Assembly (NCBI RefSeq): GCF_032884065.1
Contig: NC_088863.1
Coordinates: 62,953,604-63,017,603, forward strand
Source: Artemia franciscana
Taxonomy: Eukaryota > Arthropoda > Branchiopoda > Anostraca > Artemiidae
Length of the DNA: 64,000 nt
Direction: 5' to 3'
Part shown: positions 23,095 to 41,730 of the stretch, in pieces
Layout: every line of letters begins with the position of its first letter
Position numbering within the stretch: position 1 is the stretch's first letter
Translations under genes and position numbers: made by a program
Notes under the pieces: model-generated
What the model was told of the DNA's origin: nothing
Seen by the model: the letters and a program-made list of their open reading frames with translations, nothing else
Databases searched by the model: none

Positions 23095-23210
23095 CTAGCT
23101 GTTGGGCCACTTCGCGCCCTCAAAGCCCCCCCCCGCGCGCGTAAGTCTACGTGCCATTGTATTTGTGTCCCTGTGTCCCATCTGTGAATATAGATAGATA
23201 TATATCTATA
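23095..23210 (-). mobile_element. Solo Helitron 3' end (H9)
   Basis: CTAG at 23,095-23,098 is followed by a shortened, merged hairpin (CTGTTGGGCCACTTCGCGCC), the GCGCGCGTAAGTC tract and the CCCATCTGTGAATATAGATA subterminal sequence. No body follows. The next CTAG starts at 23,211. Confidence 0.65.
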
Positions 23211-23372
23211 CTAGCTGTTGGGGTGGCGCTTCGCGCCACCCCAACACCTAGTTGGTGGGGGCGCTTCGCGCCCCCCCCCATGCCCCCCCGCGCGCGTAAG
23301 TCGTTACGCGCCATATTAGTTACGCGCCATTGTAGTTGTGTCCCTATGTCCCACCTGTGAATATAGATAGAT

Positions 23373-23457
<85 letters not shown>
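23211..23457 (-). mobile_element. Solo Helitron 3' end (H10)
   Basis: CTAG (23,211-23,214), two hairpins, the subterminal tract and (TA)n (23,370-23,457). It then meets the CTAG of the next element directly, the mirror image of H7. Confidence 0.7.
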
Positions 23458-23458
<1 letters not shown>

Positions 23459-25669
23459 TAGCTGTTGGGGTGGCGCTTCGCGCCACCCCAACACCTAGTT
23501 GGTGGGGACGCTTCGCGCCCCCCCCAAGCCCCCCCGCGCGCGTAAGTCGTTACGCGCCATAATAGTTACGCGCCATTGTAGTTGTGTCCCTATGTCCCAC
23601 CTGTGAATATAGATAGATATATATATATATATGGTTTTAACTACGTAAAACTTGCGAATATACAACATTCTTTGCTGTCCCATTGTCTTTGCATATAAAT
23701 AGATTGTCAGGTTTACCGACTCTTGAACATGCAACATATAATGGTCCATGGGAAAACAATCTGTATTCAGATCTATACCTCATGATTCTAATGATTGCCC
23801 TTGAGCTTTGTTGATGGTGATTGCTAATCGACCATTCCCTGTCCCGGTGTCCCGGTCGTCATTTACATCCCCCTGTTTCCTCCGGTGTCCCCGTTGTAGT
23901 TGTGTCCCTGTGTCCCGGTCGTCATTTATATTCCCTGTGTCCCGGTCGTCATTTGTATCCCGGTGTCCCGGTCTGTATATACATTCGTTTTTTAGTTTTG
24001 TTTTTCTCCTTTATTTTTTTCCTTTTTTTTTCTTTTTTAGCTTATTTAGATTTTTAGATTTTTTAGTTTTTTTATTAGTTTTTAGTTTTTTTTTCTTTTT
24101 AGTTTTTTTGTCCCGGTCGTCATTTATATCCCCCTGTTTCCCCCGGTGTCCCCGTTGTAGTTGTGTCCCTGTGTCCCGGTCGTCATTTATATTCCCTGTG
24201 TCCCGGTCGTCATTTGTATCCCGGTGTACCGGTCTGTATATACATTCGTTTTTTAGTTTTGTTTTTCTCCTTTATTTTTTTCCTTTTTTTTTCTTTTTTA
24301 GTTTATTTAGATTTTTAGATTTTTTAGTTTTTTTATTAGTTTTTAGTTTTTTTTTCTTTTTAGTTTTTTTGTAGTTTTTACCTTCTTTTTAGTTTTGTTA
24401 ATTTTTTTTTTACTTATGTCCTGGTCGTCATTTATGCTCCCTATGTCCCGGTGCTTTGTTGATTGCTAATCGAACATTCCTTTTGTCCTGGTCGCTTTCT
24501 CTTTGAGTGTCGTCATTTATTTTTTTCTTTTTTAGTTCTTTTAGTTTTTACCTTCTTTAGTTTTTTTTAGTTTTTTAGATGAAAATTTTTTTTAGTTTTT
24601 TCCTTTTTTTCTTTTTAGTTTTTATTGGTTTTTACCTTTATGTTAGCTTATTTTTCAGTTTTTTCCTTTTTTTTTAGTTTTTTTTTTATTTTTTATTTTT
24701 TTTAGTTTTTTACCTTTTTTTAGTTTTTTTAGTTTTTTTAGTTTTTTTAGTTTTTTAGCTTTTTTACTTTTTTTATTAGTTTTTAGTTTTTTTGTAGTTT
24801 TTGCCTTTTTTTAGTTTTTTCAGTTTTTTTTTAGTTTTTTATTGGTTTTTACCTTTATTTTAGCTTATTTTTCAGTTTTTTCCTTTTTTTTAGTTTTTTT
24901 TAGTTTTTAGTTTTTTTAGTTTTTTACCTTTTTTTAGTTTTTTTAGTTTTTTTAGTTTTTTAGCTTTTTTATTTTTTTTATTAGTTTTTAGTTTTTTTTG
25001 TAGTTTTTGCCTTTTTTTTAGTTTTTTTAGTTTTTTAGCTTTTTTATTAGTTTTTAGTTTTTTTTGTAGTTTTTGCCTTTTTTTAGTTTGACAACTTATT
25101 TTTATATATATAGATAGTTTTTTTTTTTACTTATGTCCTGGTCGTCATTTATACTCCCTGTGTCCCTGTGCTTTGTTGATTGCTAATCGAACATTCCTTT
25201 TGTCCTGGTCGCTTTCTCTTTGAGTGTCGTCATTTATTAGTTTTTTCCTTTTTTTTTAGTTTTTTATTGGTTTTTACCTTTATTTTAGCTTATTTTTCAG
25301 TTTTTTCCTTTTTTTTAGTTTTTTTTTTATTTTTTATTTTTTTTAATTTTTACCTTTTTTTAGTTTTTTTTTAGTTTTTTTAGTTTTTTAGCTTTTTTAC
25401 TTTTTTTATTAGTTTTTAGTTTTTTTTGTAGTTTTTGCCTTTTTTTAGTTTTTTCAGTTTTTTTTTTAGTTTTTTATTGGTTTTTACCTTTATAGTTTTT
25501 TTAGTTTTTTAGCTTTTTTATTTTTTTTATTAGTTTTTAGTTTTTTTTGTAGTTTTTGCCTTTTTTTAGTTTTTTCAGTTTTGACGTCACCTGATCCAGT
25601 TTTTTCAGGTGACGTCACCTGACACATCCATCCATCCATCCACAGACAACTTATTTTTATATATATAGA
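23458..25669 (-). mobile_element. Helitron H11, non-autonomous
   Basis: CTAG at 23,458-23,461 and double hairpin. A very short (TA)n (23,616-23,632) precedes the helicase end (23,835-23,634, frameshifted). Minisatellite blocks lie at 23,835-23,985 and 24,105-24,235, with T-rich arrays, the conserved CTTTGAGTGTCGTCATTTAT block (24,400-24,520), and 5' ends at 25,114 and 25,669. With H13 it forms a large inverted repeat around H12. Confidence 0.8.
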
Positions 25670-25683
25670 TATATATATATATA

Positions 25684-26284
25684 TCTATCTATATAAAAAT
25701 AAGTTGTCTGTCCGTTACGCCAGATTATATCTTCTATATATATAAAAGAAAACAAACTAGAACGTAAAAACTGGAAATTGCATAAATATTTCGAAATATT
25801 TTGACAATAGATTAAAGTAATTCGAAAAAAGAAAAATGGTAAAAAACTAAAAAAAAAACTAAAAAAAAAACTAAAAGAAAATTAAAAATTAAAAAAATTA
25901 AAAAAAGAAAAAACCTAAAAAGAAAAAACGTAAAAAAATAAAAAGATATAAAACTAAAAAAAACTAAAAAAAGCTAAAAAACTAAAAAAAAAGAAAAATA
26001 AACTGTGAATTGCACAAATATTTCAATATATTTTGACAATAGATTAAAGTAATTCGAAAACCTTAAAACAGATACCCAAAATTATTATAAATTGTTGGAG
26101 CTTTAGCATGCATGGCACGTAAAGATTTTTCCAAGTGTCAATGTTAGAATGAACATTGACAAATTGAAGAAAACAAATCAATAAACAGAAGAAACTAAAA
26201 AAAAAGAAAAACTAAAAAAGAAAAAAACTAAGAAAAGAAAAAGCTAAAAAACAAAAAAAAAACAAAAAGGAAACTGTATCTATA
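25684..26284 (+). mobile_element. Helitron 5' leader fragment H12
   Basis: The 5' TC (25,684) with TATATAAAAATAAGTTGTCT leads into GTTACGCCAGATTATATCTT, then AAATATTTCGAAATATTTTG and AACATTGACAAATTGAAG-type leader sequence, with no coding body. It is the inverted equivalent of 41,731-42,327. Confidence 0.6.
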
Positions 26285-27663
26285 TCTATATATATAAAAA
26301 TAAGTTGTCTGTCTGTCTGTGGATGGATCAGGTGACGTCAAAACTGAAAAAACTAAAAAAAGGCAAAAACTACAAAAAAAACTAAAAACTAATAAAAAAA
26401 AATAAAAAAGCTAAAAAACTAAAAAAACTAAAAAAAGGCAAAAACTACAAAAAAAACTAAAAACTAATAAAAAAGCTAAAAAACTAAAAAAACTAAAAAA
26501 AGGCAAAAACTACAAAAAAAACTAAAAACTAATAAAAAAAATAAAAAAGCTAAAAAACTAAAAAAACTAAAAAAACTAAAAAAAGGTAAAAAACTAAAAA
26601 ACTAAAAACTAAAAAAAACTAAAAAAAAGGAAAAAACTGAAAAATAAGCTAAAATAAAGGTAAAAACCAATAAAAAACTAAAAAAAAAAACTGAAAAAAC
26701 TAAAAAAAGGCAAAAACTACAAAAAAAAACTAAAAACTAATAAAAAAAGTAAAAAAGCTAAAAAACTAAAAAAACTAAAAAAACTAAAAAAAGGTAAAAA
26801 ACTAAAAAAAATAAAAAATAAAAAAAAACTAAAAAAAAGGAAAAAACTGAAAAATAAGCTAAAATAAAGGTAAAAACCAATAAAAAACTAAAAAGAAAAA
26901 AAGGAAAAAACTAAAAAAAATTTTCATCTAAAAAACTAAAAAAAACTAAAAAAGGTAAAAACTAAAAGAACTAAAAAAGAAAAAAATAAATGACAAAACT
27001 CAAAGAGAAAGCGACCAGGACAAAAGGAATGTTCGATTAGCAATCAACAAAGCACCGGGACACAGGGAGTATAAATGACGACCAGGACATAAGTAAAAAA
27101 AAAAACTATCTATATATATAAAAATAAGTTGTCTGTGGATCTGTGGATCGTGGATCAGGTGACGTCACCTGAAAAAACAGGATCAGGTGACGTCAAAACT
27201 GAAAAAACTAAAAAAAGGCAAAAACTACAAAAAAAACTAAAAACTAATAAAAAAAATAAAAAAGCTAAAAAACTAAAAAAACTAAAAAAAGGCAAAAACT
27301 ACAAAAAAAACTAAAAACCATTAAAAAAGCTAAAAAACTAAAAAAACTAAAAAAAAGGCAAAAACTACAAAAAAAACTAAAAACTAATAAAAAAAATAAA
27401 AAAGCTAAAAAACTAAAAAAACTAAAAAAACTAAAAAAAGGTAAAAAACTAAAAAAACTAAAAACTAAAAAAAAACTAAAAAAAAGGAAAAAACAGAAAA
27501 ATAAGCTAAAATAAAGGTAAAAACCAATAAAAAACTAAAAAAAACTGAAAAAACTAAAAAAAGGCAAAAACTACAAAAAAACTAAAAACTAATAAAAAAA
27601 GTAATAAAGCTAAAAAACTAAAAAAACTAAAAAAACTAAAAAAACTAAAAAAAGGTAAAAAAC

Positions 27664-27696
<33 letters not shown>

Positions 27697-28472
27697 AAAG
27701 GAAAAAACTGAAAAATAAGCTAACATAAAGGTAAAAACCAATAAAAAACTAAAAAGAAAAAAAGGAAAAAACTAAAAAAAATTTTCATCTAAAAAACTAA
27801 AAAAAACTAAAAAAGGTAAAAACTAAAAGAACTAAAAAAGAAAAAAATAAATGACGACACTCAAAGAGAAAGCGACCAGGACAAAAGGAATGTTCGATTA
27901 GCAATCAACAAAGCACCGGGACACAGGGAGTATAAATGACGACCAGGACATAAGTAAAAAAAAAAATTAACAAAACTAAAAAGAAGGTAAAAACTACAAA
28001 AAAACTAAAAAGAAAAAAAAATTAAAAACTAACAAAAAAACTAAAAAATATAAAAATCTAAATAAACTAAAAAAGAAAAAAAAAGGAAAAAAATAATGGA
28101 GAAAAACAAAACTAAAAAACGAATGTATATACAGACCGGTACACCGGGATACAAATGACGACCGGGACACAGGAAATATAAATGACGACCGGGACACAGG
28201 GACACAACTACAACGGGGACACCGGGGGAAACAGGGGGATGTAAATGACGACCGGGACACCAGGACAGGGAATGGTCGATTAGCAATCACCATCAACAAA
28301 GCTCAAGGGCAATCATTAGAATCATGAGGTATAGATCTGAATACAGATTGTTTTCCCATGGACCATTATATGTTGCATGTTCAAGAGTCGGTAAACCTGA
28401 CAATCTATTTATATGCAAAGACAATGGGACAGCAAAGAATGTTGTATATTCGCAAGTTTTACGTAGTTAAAA

Positions 28473-28560
<88 letters not shown>

Positions 28561-28776
28561 ATCTATATTCACAGGTGGGACATAGGGACACAACTACAAT
28601 GGCGCGTAACTATTATGGCGCGTAACGACTTACGCGCGCGGGGACACAACTACAATGGCGCGTAACTATTATGGCGCGTAACGACTTACGCGCGCGGGGG
28701 GGGGCTTGGGGGGGGGCGCGAAGCGCCCCCACCAACTAGGTGTTGGGGTGGCGCAAAGCGCCACCCCAACAGCTAG
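26285..28776 (+). mobile_element. Helitron H13, non-autonomous
   Basis: 5' ends at 26,285 and 27,109, CTAAAAA arrays, conserved CTCAAAGAGAAAGCGACCAG blocks near 27,000 and 27,860, one minisatellite block (28,130-28,270), the helicase end (28,275-28,473), (TA)n 28,473-28,558, and CTAG at 28,773-28,776. The subterminal GGCGCGTAAC segment is duplicated in tandem (about 56 bp, 28,585-28,700). The first array lacks the palindromic half next to the 5' end. Confidence 0.8.
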
Positions 28777-30521
28777 TAGATATATAAAAATAAGTTGTCT
28801 GTGTGCGGATCTGTGGATCTGTGGATCAGGTGACGTCACCTGAAAAAACTGGATCAGGTGACAAAACTGAAAACTGAAAAAACTAAATAAAGGTAAAAAC
28901 TACAAAAAAAACTAAAAACTATTAAAAAAATTAAAAAAGCTAAAAAACTAAAAAAACTAAAAAAAGACAAAAACTACAAAAAAAACTAAAAACTAATAAA
29001 AAAGCTAAAAAACTAAAAAAACTAAAAAAAGGCAAAAACTACAAAAAAAACTAAAAACTAATAAAAAAAATAAAAAAGCTAAAAAACTAAAAAAACTAAA
29101 AAAACTAAAAAAAGGTAAAAAACTAAAAAAACTAAAAACTAAAAAAAACTAAAAAAAAGGAAAAAACTGAAAAATAAGCTAAAATAAAGGTAAAAACCAA
29201 TAACAAACTAAAAAAAAAACTGAAAAAACTAAAAAAGGCAAAAACTACAAAAAAAACTAAAAACTAATAAAAAAAGTAAAAAAGCTAAAAAACTAAAAAA
29301 ACTAAAAAAACTAAAAAAAGGTAAAAAACTAAAAAAAATAAAAAATAAAAAAAAATATAAAAAGGAAAAAACTGAAAAATAAGCTAAAATAAAGGTAAAA
29401 ATCAATAAAAAACTAAAAAGAAAAAAAGGAGAAAACTAAAAAAAATTTTCATCTAAAAAACTAAAAAAAACTAAAAAAGGTAAAAACTAAAAGAACTAAA
29501 AAAGAAAAAAATAAATGACGACACTCAAAGAGAAAGCGACCAGGACAAAAGGAATGTTCGATTAGCAATCAACAAAGCACCGGGACACAGGGAGTATAAA
29601 CGACGACCAGGACATAAGTAAAAAAAAAACTAACAAAACTAAAAAGAAGGTAAAAACTACAAAAAAACTAAAAAGAAAAAAACTAAAAAAAGGCGAAACT
29701 ACAAAAAAAACTAAAAACTAATAAAAAAGCTAAAAAACTAAAAAAACTAAAAAAAGGCAAAAACTACAAAAAAAACTAAAAACTAATAAAAAAAATCAAA
29801 AAGCTAAAAAACTAAAAAAACTAAAAAAACTAAAAAAAGGTAAAAAACTAAAAAAACTAAAAACTAAAAAAAAACTAAAAAAAAGGAAAAAACTGAAAAA
29901 TAAGCTAAAATAAAGGTAAAAACCAATAAAAAACAAAAAAAAACTGAAAAAACTAAAAAAAGGCAAAAACTACAAAAAAAACTAAAACTAATAAAAAAAG
30001 TAAAAAAGCTAAAAAACTAAAAAAAATAAAAAAACTAAAAAAAGGTAAAAAACTAAAAAAAATAAAAAATAAAAAAAACTAAAAAAAAGGAAAAAACTGA
30101 AAAATAAGCTAAAATAAAGGTAAAAACCAATAAAAAACTAAAAAGAAAAAAAGGAAAAAACTAAAAAAAAATTTCATCTAAAAAACTAAAAAAAACTAAA
30201 AAAGGTAAAAACTAAAAGAACTAAAAAAGAAAAAAATAAATGACGACACTCAAAGAGAAAGCGACCAGGACAAAAGGAATGTTCGATTAGCAATCAACAA
30301 AGCACCGGGACACAGGGAGTATAAATGACGACCAGGACATGAGTAAAAAAAAAAAACTAACAAAACTAAAAAGAAGGTAAAAACTACAAAAAAACTAAAA
30401 AGAAAAAAAACTAAAAACTAATAAAAAAACTAAAAAATCTAAAAATCTAAATAAACTAAAAAAGAAAAAAAAGGAAAAAAATAAAGGAGAAAAACAAAAC
30501 TAAAAAACGAATGTATATACA
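28777..30521 (+). mobile_element. Helitron H14, truncated by the assembly gap
   Basis: It starts directly after the H13 CTAG (TAGATATATAAAAATAAGTT) and carries a GTGCGGATCTGTGGATCTGT leader, two CTAAAAA modules with conserved blocks near 29,520 and 30,240, and the first bases of the minisatellite. It matches the beginning of H24 (45,315 onward) closely. Confidence 0.7.
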
Positions 30522-30621
30522 NNNNNNNNNNNNNNNNNNNNNNNNNNNNNNNNNNNNNNNNNNNNNNNNNNNNNNNNNNNNNNNNNNNNNNNNNNNNNNN
30601 NNNNNNNNNNNNNNNNNNNNN
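30522..30621. other. Assembly gap, 100 N
   Basis: Exactly 100 unknown bases, a conventional placeholder length. The left side is a plus-strand Helitron entering its minisatellite and the right side is a minus-strand minisatellite, so the true missing length and content are unknown. Confidence 1.
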
Positions 30622-31171
30622 TTGTCTGTGCATATAAATAGCATTTATATTCCCTGTGTCCCGGTCGTCATTTGTGTCCTGGTGTCCCAGTTTGTAATTT
30701 CTCTTTGAGTGTCCCGGTCGTCATTTATATTCCCTGTGTCCCAGTGTCCCGGTCGTCATTTGTGTCCCGGTGTCCCGGTCTGTAATTTCTATTCAAACAA
30801 TCCCTGTGTCTCAGTCGTCAATTATATATCCCGCCTGTGCCCCCGGCGTCCCCGTCGTAGTTGTGTCCCTGTGTCCCGGTCGTCATTTATATTCCCGGTT
30901 ATATCCACGCTTTCTTTTCTTACTTTCTCTATCAGCAGCAAGTTTTTTGGCATAGACTCTTTGAGCAGCTTCCTCGGCTGTTGCCATTGTAGGTTCTTCA
31001 GTCATTTTACAATTAAACAGTTTTCCGTGAACGCATGTCTTAAATACCATTAATGACGTCACCGTCATAACAAAAATGACGACAACTAACTTCATGACGT
31101 CAGTCGACACAGAAACATGACGTCACCTGACAGACAGACACACAGACAGACAACTTATTTATATATATATA
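30622..31171 (-). mobile_element. Helitron H15, 5' part with protein start
   Basis: Minisatellite (30,640-30,895) adjoins an N-terminal coding fragment (31,017-30,896) and a leader with three TGACGTCA sites (about 31,052-31,120). It ends in CAGACAACTTATTTATATAT, abutting the CTAG of H16. Its 3' part is lost in the gap. Confidence 0.65.
30896..31017 (-). pseudogene. Helitron protein N-terminus fragment
   Basis: Reads MTEEPTMATAEEAAQRVYAK followed by KLAADRESKKRKR, the same start as the H25 protein (MTDELTMAKAGEDAQRVYAK), including the beginning of the first STPR-like repeat. It then joins minisatellite sequence. This supports the choice of ATG 48,056 as the H25 start. Confidence 0.6.

Positions 31172-35328
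<4,157 letters not shown>

Positions 35329-35391
<63 letters not shown>
35329..35391. repeat. (TA)n microsatellite
   Basis: About 31 TA units joining the 5' end of H17 to the helicase end of H18. Confidence 0.9.
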
Positions 35392-35393
<2 letters not shown>

Positions 35394-37487
35394 TTTTAAC
35401 TACGTAAAACTTGCGAATATACAACATTCTTTGCTGTCCCATTGTCTTTGCATATAAATAGATTGTCAGGTTTACCGACTCTTGAACATGCAACATATAA
35501 TGGTTGTTGTAGTTGTGTCCCTGTGTCCCGGTCGTCATTTATATTCCCTGTGTCCCGGTCGTCATTTGTATCCCGGTGTCCCGGTCTGTATATACATTCG
35601 TTTTTTAGTTTTGTTTTTCTCCTTTATTTTTTTCCTTTTTTTTTCTTTTTTAGCTTATTTAGATTTTTAGATTTTTTAGTTTTTTTATTAGTTTTTAGTT
35701 TTTTTTTCTTTTTAGTTTTTTTGTCCCGGTCGTCATTTATATTCCCCTGTTTCCCCCGGTGTCCCCGTTGTAGTTGTGTCCCTGTGTCCCGGTCGTCATT
35801 TATATTCCCTGTGTCCCGGTCGTCATTTGTATCCCGGTGTACCGGTCTGTATATACATTCGTTTTTTAGTTTTGTTTTTCTCCTTTATTTTTTTCCTTTT
35901 TTTTTCTTTTTTAGTTTATTTAGATTTTTAGATTTTTTAGTTTTTTTATTAGTTTTTAGTTTTTTTTTCTTTTTAGTTTTTTTGTAGTTTTTACCTTCTT
36001 TTTAGTTTTGTTAATTTTTTTTTTACTTATGTCCTGGTCGTCATTTATACTCCCTGTGTCCCGGTGCTTTGTTGATTGCTAATCGAACATTCCTTTTGTC
36101 CTGGTCGCTTTCTCTTTGAGTGTCGTCATTTAGTTTTTTAGCTTTTTTACTTTTTTTATTAGTTTTTAGTTTTTTTGTAGTTTTTGCCTTTTTTTAGTTT
36201 TTTCAGTTTTTTTTTTAGTTTTTTATTGGTTTTTACCTTTATTTTAGCTTATTTTTCAGTTTTTTCCCTTTTTTTAGTTTTTTTTAGTTTTTAGTTTTTT
36301 TAGTTTTTTACCTTTTTTTAGTTTTTTTAGTTTTTTAGCTTTTTTATTTTTTTTATTAGTTTTCAGTTTTTTTTGTAGTTTTTGCCTTTTTTTTAGTTTT
36401 TTTAGTTTTTTAGCTTTTTAATTAGTTTTTAGTTTTTTTGTAGTTTTTGCCTTTTTTTGGTTTTTTTAGTTTTTTAGCTTTTTTATTTTTTTTATTAGTT
36501 TTTAGTTTTTTTTGTAGTTTTTGCCTTTTTTTAGTTTTTTCAGTTTTGACGTCACCTGATCCAGTTTTTTCAGGTGACGTCACCTGATCCACGATCCACA
36601 GATCCACAGACAACTTATTTTTATATATATAGATAGTTTTTTTTTTTTACTTATGTCCTGGTCGTCATTTATACTCCCTGTGTCCCGGTGCTTTGTTGAT
36701 TGCTAATCGAACATTCCTTTTGTCCTGGTCGCTTTCTCTTTGAGTTTCGTCATTTATTTTTTTCTTTTTTAGTTCTTTTAGTTTTTACCTTTTTTAGTTT
36801 TTTTTAGTTTTTTAGATGAAAATTTTTTTTAGTTTTTTCCTTTTTTTCTTTTTAGTTTTTTATTGGTTTTTACCTTTATTTTAGCTTATTTTTCAGTTTT
36901 TTCCTTTTTTTTATTTTTTTTTATTTTTTATTTTTTTTAGTTTTTTACCTTTTTTTAGTTTTTTAGTTTTTTTAGTTTTTTAGCTTTTTTACTTTTTTTA
37001 TTAGTTTTTAGTTTTTTTTTGTAGTTTTTGCCTTTTTTTAGTTTTTCAGTTTTTTTTTTAGTTTTTTATTGGTTTTTACTTTTATTTTAGCTTATTTTTC
37101 AGTTTTTTCCTTTTTTTTTAGTTTTTTTTAGTTTTTAGTTTTTTTAGTTTTTTACCTTTTTTAGTTTTTTTAGTTTTTTTAGTTTTTTAGCTTTTTTATT
37201 TTTTTTATTAGTTTTTAGTTTTTTTTGTAGTTTTTGCCTTTTTTTAGTTTTTTTAGTTTTTTAGCTTTTTTATTAGTTTTTAGTTTTTTTTGTAGTTTTT
37301 GCCTTTTTTTAGTTTTTTTTAGTTTTTTAGCTTTTTTATTTTTTTTATTAGTTTTTAGTTTTTTTTGTAGTTTTTGCCTTTTTTTAGTTTTTTCAGTTTT
37401 GATGTCACCTGATCCAGTTTTTTCAGGTGACGTCACCTGATCCACACATCCACAGACAGACAGACAACTTATTTTTATATATATAGA

Positions 37488-37497
<10 letters not shown>
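35392..37497 (-). mobile_element. Helitron H18, non-autonomous, 3' end lost
   Basis: It starts inside the helicase end (35,505-35,392, truncated) without hairpin or CTAG. Minisatellite blocks lie at 35,508-35,605 and 35,725-35,860. T-rich arrays, conserved blocks near 36,020 and 36,650, and 5' ends at 36,633 and 37,497 follow. Confidence 0.7.
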
Positions 37498-37518
<21 letters not shown>

Positions 37519-39537
37519 CTAGCTGTTGGGGTGGCGCTTCGCGCCACCCCAACACCTAGTTGGTGGGGGCGCTTCGCGCCCCCCCCAAGCCCCCCCGCGC
37601 GCGTAAGTCGTTACGCGCCATAATAGTTACGCGCCATTGTAGTTGTGTCCCTATGTTATATAAACTTGCGAATATACAACATTCTTTGCTGTCCCATTGT
37701 CTTTGCATATAAATAGATTGTCAGGTTATCCCCCTGTTTCCCCTGGTGTCCCCGTTGTAGTTGTGTCCCTGTGTCCCGGTCGTCATTTATATTCCCTGTG
37801 TCCCGGGTCCCGGTCATCATTTGTATCCCGGTGTCCCGGTCTGTATATACATTCGTTTTTTAGTTTTGTTTTTCTCCTTTATTTTTTTCCTTTTTTTTCT
37901 TTTTTAGCTTATTTAGATTTTTAGATTTTTTAGTTTTTTTTATTAGTTTTTAGTTTTTATTTCTTTTTAGTTTTTTTGTCCCGGTCGTCATTTATATCCC
38001 CCTGTTTCCCCCGGTGTCCCCGTTTTAGTTGTGTCCCTGTGTCCCGGTCGTTATTTATTTTTTAGTTTTTTACCTTTTTTTAGTTTTTTTAGTTTTTTAG
38101 CTTTTTTATTTTTTTTATTAGTTTTTAGTTTTTTTGTAGTTTTTGCCTTTTTTTTAGTTTTTTTAGTTTTTTAGCTTTTTTATTAGTTTTTAGTTTTTTT
38201 TGTAGTTTTTGCCTTTTTTTAGTTTTTTTAGTTTTTTAGCTTTTTTATTTTTTTTATTAGTTTTTAGTTTTTTTTGTAGTTTTTGCCTTTTTTTAGTTTT
38301 TTCAGTTTTGACGTCACCTGATCCAGTTTTTTCAGGTGACGTCACCTGATCCACGATCCACAGATCCACAGACAACTTATTTTTATATATATAGATAGTT
38401 TTTTTTTTTTACTTATGTCCTGGTCGTCATTTATACTCCCTGTGTCCCGGTGCTTTGTTGATTGCTAATCGAACATTCCTTTTGTCCTGGTCGCTTTCTC
38501 TTTGAGTGTCGTCATTTATTAGTTTTTTCCTTTTTTTTTTTTAGTTTTTTATTGGTTTTTACCTTTATTTTAGCTTATTTTTCAGTTTTTTCCTTTTTTT
38601 TAGTTTTTTTTTATTTTTTATTTTTTTTATTTTTTTACCTTTTTTTAGTTTTTTTAGTTTTTTTAGTTTTTTAGCTTTTTTACTTTTTTTATTAGTTTTT
38701 AGTTTTTTTTTGTAGTTTTTGCCTTTTTTTAGTTTTTTCAGTTTTTTTTTTAGTTTTTTATTGGTTTTTACCTTTATAGTTTTTTTAGTTTTTTAGCTTT
38801 TTTATTTTTTTTATTAGTTTTTAGTTTTTTTTTGTAGTTTTTGCCTTTTTTAGTTTTTTCAGTTTTGACGTCACCTAATCCAGTTTTTTCAGGTGACGTC
38901 ACCTGACACATCCATCCACACATCCATCCACACATCCACAGACAGACAACTTATTTTTATATATATTTTTTTTTTTACTTATGTCCTGGTCGTCATTTAT
39001 ACTCCCTGTGTCCCGGTGCTTTGTTGATTGCTAATCGAACATTCCTTTTGTCCTGGTCGCTTTCTCTTTGAGTGTCGTCATTTATTAGTTTTTTCCTTTT
39101 TTTTTTTTTAGTTTTTTATTGGTTTTTACCTTTATTTTAGCTTATTTTTCAGTTTTTTCCTTTTTTTTAGTTTTTTTTTATTTTTTATTTTTTTTATTTT
39201 TTTACCTTTTTTTAGTTTTTTTAGTTTTTTTAGTTTTTTAGCTTTTTTACTTTTTTTATTAGTTTTTAGTTTTTTTTTGTAGTTTTTGCCTTTTTTTAGT
39301 TTTTTCAGTTTTTTTTTTAGTTTTTTATTGGTTTTTACCTTTATAGTTTTTTTAGTTTTTTAGCTTTTTTATTTTTTTTATTAGTTTTTAGTTTTTTTTT
39401 GTAGTTTTTGCCTTTTTTTAGTTTTTTCAGTTTTGACGTCACCTAATCCAGTTTTTTCAGGTGACGTCACCTGACACATCCATCCACACATCCATCCATC
39501 CATCCATCCACAGACAACTTATTTTTATATATATAGA
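37519..39537 (-). mobile_element. Helitron H19 with three successive 5' modules
   Basis: CTAG 37,519-37,522 and double hairpin, then only ~65 bp of the helicase end (37,727-37,662). Minisatellite (37,727-37,850 and 37,975-38,055) and T-rich arrays lead to a 5' end at 38,395. Two more modules follow, 38,396-38,966 and 38,967-39,537, each 571 bp and nearly identical. Confidence 0.8.
38396..39537 (-). repeat. 571-bp tandem duplication of a Helitron 5' module
   Basis: Both units contain, in the same order, the ATGTCCTGGTCGTCATTTAT block, T-rich arrays, the GACGTCACCTAATCCAGT pair of palindromic sites and the ACAACTTATTTTTATATATA terminus. They differ mainly in the CATCCATCCA run. Confidence 0.8.
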
Positions 39538-39545
39538 TATATATA

Positions 39546-41225
<1,680 letters not shown>

Positions 41226-41730
41226 TATTTAACTACGTAAGACTTGCGAATATACAACATTCTTTGCTGTCCTATTGTCTGTCCATATAAATAGATTGTC
41301 AGGTTTACCAACTCTTGAACATGCAACATAATAATTGTCCATGGGAAAACAATCCGTATTCATATCTATACCGCATTTTTCTAACGATTGCCCTTGAGCT
41401 TTGTTGATGGTGATTGCTAATCGAACATTTCCTGTGTCCCCGTCGTCATTTATATATCCCCCTGTGCCCCCGGCGTCCCCGTTGTAGTTGTGTCCCTGTG
41501 TCCAGGTATCCCAGTCTGTAATTTCTCTTTGAGCGTCCCGGTCGTCATGTATATTCTCTCTGTCCCGGGGTCCCGGTCGTCGTTTGTGTCCCGGTGTTCC
41601 GGTCTGTAGTGTCATCTTATAATGACGTCATATACAAAGCCTTATATACTTATAATGACGTCAAATGCAAACCCACAAACAAACAAACATGCATATATAC
41701 AACTTATTTATATATATATATATATATAGA
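41226..41730 (-). mobile_element. Helitron H21 fragment
   Basis: The helicase end (41,430-41,229) is in open frame ([20 protein letters not shown] ... [14 protein letters not shown]). Minisatellite 41,430-41,612, a leader with TGACGTCA at about 41,622 and 41,659, and a 5' end at 41,730 follow. It has the same structure as H8 and lacks a 3' hairpin. Confidence 0.65.

Noticed and set aside
23808-24374. Frames rich in VSRSSF and FFSFLVF
   Set aside because: These are translations of the minisatellite and T-rich arrays, without start context or domain. They are repeats, not proteins.
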